Part shown: positions 60,686 to 64,000 of the stretch, one piece after another
Layout: each line of letters starts with the position of its first letter
Numbering within the stretch: position 1 is the stretch's first letter
NCBI RefSeq assembly: GCF_037138995.1
Contig: NZ_JBAXHI010000001.1
Span: forward strand, 124,001 to 188,000
DNA length: 64,000 nucleotides
DNA from: Chlorohelix sp037138995
GTDB lineage: Bacteria; Chloroflexota; Chloroflexia; Chloroheliales; Chloroheliaceae
Direction of reading: 5' to 3'
Notes under the pieces: generated by a model
Databases searched by the model: none
What the model saw: the letters and a program-made list of their open reading frames with translations, nothing else
Told to the model about the DNA's origin: nothing
Translations under genes and position numbers: made by a program

Positions 60686-61390
60686 ATGTTCGATTTTCTG
60701 CAAAACGGGCTTCCGGCGCTTGCGCTGTGGGTTATAAGCGGGATGGCAGCGCTCTACGGGCTGGCATATTTGATAACGCATATCACACATGGCGGATTGG
60801 TACGGCAGAACCTTTTACGCTTAAACCGGGTGCAATTGCCAGAACTAGCTAAGAATGCCGCCATCTCAGGTAGCGGCACAGGTGATGAGACTACGCAAGC
60901 GTTGGTTATGTTGCCATCACAAGGCTTGGGACCAAGCGAACGAGGCGGTATTATTTACCCGGCACAAGGGCGCAACGGCTTGAACTTTAAGCCGGGACTC
61001 TGCACTGGTTGCGGTTTATGCGTTTTTGTTTGCCCTGCTGCTGCCGTTTCCACCAGCCCAACTACCAAAGGCTACTTGCGAAAGTTTGACCTAGGTAAAT
61101 GCGTGTATTGCGGTTTATGCGAAGCGGCTTGCCCAACTCAGGCGATTCACCTTACCATTCAAAATCGGGGAACAAATGACCTCTCCGAATTTGTAATCGA
61201 AGAGGAACTGGAATGGGAGAAATGCGCCGAATGTGGCGCAAAAATACCTGCTCTCAACTTGTTTTCGGCACGCATCTACGACCTAGAAACGGCTAAACCA
61301 ACAAGCAAGAAAAAAGGCAGAAAAAGTAGGCAGAAATGCGAGGAATGTACCCGCCGGGTGCTGGCAGCGGAGGAAACGGTATGCGAGTAG
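60686..61390 (+). CDS. NuoI/HyfH-like 2x[4Fe-4S] ferredoxin subunit with membrane anchor
   Basis: A 234-residue protein. An N-terminal hydrophobic helix (LALWVISGMAALYGLAYLI) is followed by a bacterial ferredoxin domain with two CxxCxxCxxxCP motifs (CTGCGLCVFVCP and CVYCGLCEAACP) for two [4Fe-4S] clusters, as in NuoI. The C-terminal ~60 residues add further Cys pairs (CAEC, CEEC) and a Lys-rich spacer, probably a zinc or iron site not typical of NuoI. It should carry electrons to the NuoH-like protein. Confidence 0.85.
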   Translation: MFDFLQNGLPALALWVISGMAALYGLAYLITHITHGGLVRQNLLRLNRVQLPELAKNAAISGSGTGDETTQALVMLPSQGLGPSERGGIIYPAQGRNGLNFKPGLCTGCGLCVFVCPAAAVSTSPTTKGYLRKFDLGKCVYCGLCEAACPTQAIHLTIQNRGTNDLSEFVIEEELEWEKCAECGAKIPALNLFSARIYDLETAKPTSKKKGRKSRQKCEECTRRVLAAEETVCE

Positions 61391-62244
61391 TGGTAACGGG
61401 TATAAACGGTCAGTTGGGTAGCGCGGTCTTGAAAGCGGCAGAAGAACGCGGTTTGGAAGCTTGGGGTATGTCGAGGGAACACGGCGATATTACTAACCGC
61501 ACTGGCGTTATGAACTTCATTATGCACCATTCGCCCGACCTTGTGATTCATCCTGCCGCCTATACCTATGTTGACCAATGCGAAAGCGACCCGGATACCG
61601 CCTACAGGGTAAATGCGCTCGGCACCCAAAACCTCGCTTTGGCTTGCGCTAAAAGCGGCGCGACCTTACTATATGTCAGCACCAATTGCGTCTTTGACGG
61701 AGAAAAACCCTATCCCTATGAGTATTACGAATACGATGCCACCAACCCAACCAGCGTGTACGGACGTAGCAAATTAGCGGGAGAGTGGTACACCAGCAAT
61801 ATAGCTCACAAATTTTACGTGGCACGCACCGCTTGGGTTTTTGGTTCAAAACCTGTGCCGGGAAAAGTCAATTTTGTACAGCGCATGCTACAAATCGCCG
61901 ATGAGCGAGGGGCAGCAACGGTAGTTGAAGATGAACGAAGTAACCCTACCTATGCGCCTGACCTAGCAGAAGCCCTCTTGGACTTGGCAGAAACCGAAGC
62001 ATATGGCATTTACCATTTGACCAACACAGGCGTAGCCAGCCGTTACGAATTTGCACAGGAAATTTTTCGCCTGAGCGGACGTAATGTGCCGATTACCCCT
62101 ACCAGCTTAAAGGACTTCAAACGTCCTACCCCACCTCTTTACAACAGTGCTCTTAAAAACTTCGCCGCAGCCAGCCTTGGTGTAAAGATGCGCCCTTGGC
62201 AAGAAGCATTAGAGCAGTATATCCGGGAAGCAATCCTTAACTAA
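61381..62244 (+). CDS. rfbD: dTDP-4-dehydrorhamnose reductase-like protein
   Basis: A 287-residue short-chain dehydrogenase/reductase of the RmlD type. It shows the NAD(P)-binding MRVVVTGINGQLGSAV, PDLVIHPAAYTYVDQCESDP, LLYVSTNCVFDG, the catalytic Tyr-x3-Lys in SVYGRSKLAGE and RTAWVFG. It makes dTDP-L-rhamnose for surface polysaccharide. ATG 61381 was chosen for GGAGG upstream, overlapping the ferredoxin gene by 10 bases. No rfbA, B or C is adjacent, but glycosyltransferase genes follow, which fits a rhamnose or similar sugar role. Confidence 0.85.
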   Translation: MRVVVTGINGQLGSAVLKAAEERGLEAWGMSREHGDITNRTGVMNFIMHHSPDLVIHPAAYTYVDQCESDPDTAYRVNALGTQNLALACAKSGATLLYVSTNCVFDGEKPYPYEYYEYDATNPTSVYGRSKLAGEWYTSNIAHKFYVARTAWVFGSKPVPGKVNFVQRMLQIADERGAATVVEDERSNPTYAPDLAEALLDLAETEAYGIYHLTNTGVASRYEFAQEIFRLSGRNVPITPTSLKDFKRPTPPLYNSALKNFAAASLGVKMRPWQEALEQYIREAILN

Positions 62245-62278
62245 ATCAAGCTAAATAGTAGCCAGAAACGAGTGTGGT

Positions 62279-63064
62279 ATGCGAACGGTAAACTTACATT
62301 CTAAAGAGGAAATCGAACACTTCCTGAGAAAAAACCAAGCTTTGCGAGTCTATGAACTAGGCGACCTTGATGATTTTTTCTGGGAAGATACCGAGTGGTA
62401 CGGTTTGAAGGAGGATGGGGAGTTACAGCAGGTTTTGCTGCTATATTGTGGCTCAGACCTTCCGGTGTTAATCGGACAGGCGAACGGCAATGTGGCGCAG
62501 CTGAGCGAATTGCTGGAAGCCACGCGCCCACGCTTGCCTTCTCGCTTTTACTCTCACCTCAGCCCCGAAGTTGTTACAGTGTTACAAGAGGATTACCAGA
62601 TTGAGTATCACGGGGCATACTATAAAATGTCGCTTCAGAATCAGGCACTTTTGGGAAAATATGATAAAGCCCACTTAGTGAAGTTAAGCTGGCAAAATCT
62701 GGAAGAAATTGAACAACTTTATATTGAAAGCTACCCGCAGAATGGGTTTGACCCACGCATGCTGGATACCGGATTCTACTATGGCATTTGGAATAATAAC
62801 AAGTTGGTAAGTATAGGCGGAGTGCATGTCTATTCGCCACAATATAAAGTAGCGGCGATAGGCAATATAACTACCCACCCGGAATATCGAGGGCGCGGCT
62901 TTAGCCTTGGGGTATGTTCTCATATATGCCGCGAGTTGCTTAAAACAGTTGATACCATTGGGCTGAACGTAAAAGCGGACAATCCGGCGGCGTTGGCGGC
63001 TTATCGCAAACTGGGCTTTGAAATTGCCGGAGAATACGCCGAATACACGCTGGAGTTGAAGTGA
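62279..63064 (+). CDS. GNAT-family acetyltransferase
   Basis: A 261-residue protein whose last ~140 residues are a GNAT domain: VSIGGVHVYSPQYKVAAIGNITTHPEYRGRGFSLGV (acetyl-CoA pyrophosphate loop Arg-Gly-Arg-Gly) and NVKADNPAALAAYRKLGFEIAGEYAEYTL. The first ~120 residues are less conserved and may be a second, degenerate GNAT-like half, a layout known in double-GNAT proteins. The acceptor is unknown. It shares a GTGA overlap with the following glycosyltransferase gene. Confidence 0.85.
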   Translation: MRTVNLHSKEEIEHFLRKNQALRVYELGDLDDFFWEDTEWYGLKEDGELQQVLLLYCGSDLPVLIGQANGNVAQLSELLEATRPRLPSRFYSHLSPEVVTVLQEDYQIEYHGAYYKMSLQNQALLGKYDKAHLVKLSWQNLEEIEQLYIESYPQNGFDPRMLDTGFYYGIWNNNKLVSIGGVHVYSPQYKVAAIGNITTHPEYRGRGFSLGVCSHICRELLKTVDTIGLNVKADNPAALAAYRKLGFEIAGEYAEYTLELK

Positions 63065-64000
63065 GCTTTACTTATTCTATTATCATACCTAACTACAATG
63101 GGGCAAAGTTGTTGGGAGCATGTCTTGATTCCATCGCCGCACAAACGCGCCAGCCCCTTGAAACGATTGTAGTGGATGATGCCAGCCACGATAATTCGAT
63201 AGAATATCTTACCGAGAATTATTCATGGGTGCGGCTGATAAAACGTGAGCGCAACGGCGGCTTTACTGCCGCTTGCAACAGTGGCTTCGACAAGGCGAAG
63301 GGTGATGTTATGATACTCTTCAACAACGACGCGGAAGCCGCCCCCGGCTGGCTGGAAGCGATTGATTGCGCCTTGCAGCAACGCCCTGAAATTGACATAG
63401 TGGCATGCAAGATAATGCTGCGTGATCGCCCTAATGTTTTCCATGCAGCAGGCGATTTTTACCGGCGCAACGGCGTACCCGGCAATCGGGGAGTGTGGGA
63501 GGAAGACAAAGGACAATTCGATAAAGCAGAAGAGATTTTCGGACCATGTGGCGCGGCGGCTGCCTACAAACGCGAGGCACTGGACGAGGTGCGCCGCGAC
63601 AATGAGGACGGCAAAGTGCTGGACGAAAGCCTGTATATGTATCTCGAAGATGTTGATTTGAACCTACGCATGCACCTGCGCGGCAAACGCTGCCTGTATG
63701 TTCCCGATGCGTTGGTATATCACCAATTGAGCGCGACAGGTGGCGGCAAACGCGCCGCTTATCAGTGTGGGCGTAATTTTCTATTGGTGGCGGTAAAGGA
63801 CTTGCCCGGCGGGGTTTTGCAGAAATGCTTGCCCGGTATAATTAAAGCGCAATTAGGTTACGCCCTAAAATCTCTCCGGTTAATCAGGCTGGATACCGAG
63901 CGAGCGCGTCTGAAAGGGCAATGGCACTCCCTCAAAGCATTGCCGCGCACGTTGCGACAACGCAAACGGGTACAAGCCTCTTGCCGGGTTAGCCGGAATT
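63061..64000 (+). CDS. Family 2 glycosyltransferase (3' end beyond the window)
   Basis: An open frame of more than 310 codons from GTG 63061 to the window end. The GT2 GT-A fold shows FTYSIIIPNYNGAKLLGACLDSI, TIVVDDASHDNS, the metal-binding Asp in LFNNDAEAAPGW, FGPCGAAAAYKRE and YLEDVDLNLRMHLRGKRCLYVP. Such enzymes, often rhamnosyltransferases, build surface glycans. The GTG overlaps the GNAT stop codon (GTGA), and the upstream rfbD-like gene suggests a shared glycan pathway. The C-terminus is cut off. Confidence 0.9.
   Translation, partial: MSFTYSIIIPNYNGAKLLGACLDSIAAQTRQPLETIVVDDASHDNSIEYLTENYSWVRLIKRERNGGFTAACNSGFDKAKGDVMILFNNDAEAAPGWLEAIDCALQQRPEIDIVACKIMLRDRPNVFHAAGDFYRRNGVPGNRGVWEEDKGQFDKAEEIFGPCGAAAAYKREALDEVRRDNEDGKVLDESLYMYLEDVDLNLRMHLRGKRCLYVPDALVYHQLSATGGGKRAAYQCGRNFLLVAVKDLPGGVLQKCLPGIIKAQLGYALKSLRLIRLDTERARLKGQWHSLKALPRTLRQRKRVQASCRVSRN

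Noticed and set aside
1..64000. tRNA, rRNA, CRISPR array, insertion sequence or prophage
   Set aside because: No cloverleaf T-loop pattern, repeat-spacer array, transposase or phage structural gene was recognised in intergenic or coding sequence.

Overview
The window is a dense, mid-GC bacterial chromosome segment of housekeeping and lineage-specific genes, with no rRNA, tRNA, CRISPR array, phage or insertion sequence that I can recognise. The gene content points to Chloroflexota: a large membrane operon with a MutL-like ASKHA protein and a DUF6754-type protein, giant TPR proteins with disordered linkers, a fused ispDF next to a PIN/TRAM membrane protein, a NuoH/ferredoxin pair, a stand-alone SARP/BTAD-type regulator and frequent TTG/GTG starts with good Shine-Dalgarno sequences. 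This assignment is inference from gene content; the genus cannot be read from the sequence.

Layout. 0-8.3 kb (+): the tail of a MeaB-type GTPase, sbcD, a 1,625-residue TPR/disordered protein with a fresh tandem duplication, a Roadblock protein, ndk, and a frameshifted conserved hypothetical gene. 8.3-16.2 kb (-): dnaN, ligA, a small coiled-coil gene, a DUF4349 membrane protein, then parA-parB and an FtsJ-like RNA methyltransferase. DnaA-box-like sites lie upstream of parA and upstream of dnaN, so this stretch is a reasonable oriC candidate. 16.4-19.2 kb (+): a tightly overlapping TPR / glycosyltransferase / lipase-like operon. 19.2-29 kb: small envelope and stress genes, HU, an AT-hook plus MerR protein, a permease, a PrsW-type protease, a BTAD regulator, and thrS behind a T-box leader. 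fabF follows on the plus strand.

30.7-46.5 kb (-) is the most interesting region. At its core (34.3-44.5 kb) is a compact run of seven genes, several overlapping by one base: a 173-aa protein, a DUF6754-type membrane protein, a polytopic membrane protein, a 1,362-residue zinc-ribbon protein with about 19 Pro-x-Trp-Leu motifs and two transmembrane segments, a second polytopic protein, a MutL-like ASKHA ATPase without any mutase subunit, and a 399-aa companion. It is flanked by a membrane-anchored 1,038-residue TPR protein and by an Ig-like surface protein. It looks like an envelope machine of unknown function. The 1,625-residue TPR protein 30 kb away shares short linear motifs with the 1,362-residue scaffold, which suggests a common binding partner.

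46.6-64 kb: dtd, ispDF, the PIN/TRAM gene, a DUF192 lipoprotein, a Lon-N-domain protein, a response-regulator/GAF/PAS/histidine-kinase hybrid, a peroxiredoxin-like protein, glnA overlapping a PucR-type regulator, xseB, two diverged paralogues of the dCTP deaminase/dUTPase family, an orphan NuoH-like and ferredoxin pair with a predicted leaderless start, a dTDP-4-dehydrorhamnose-reductase-like gene, a GNAT acetyltransferase, and a glycosyltransferase cut by the window end.
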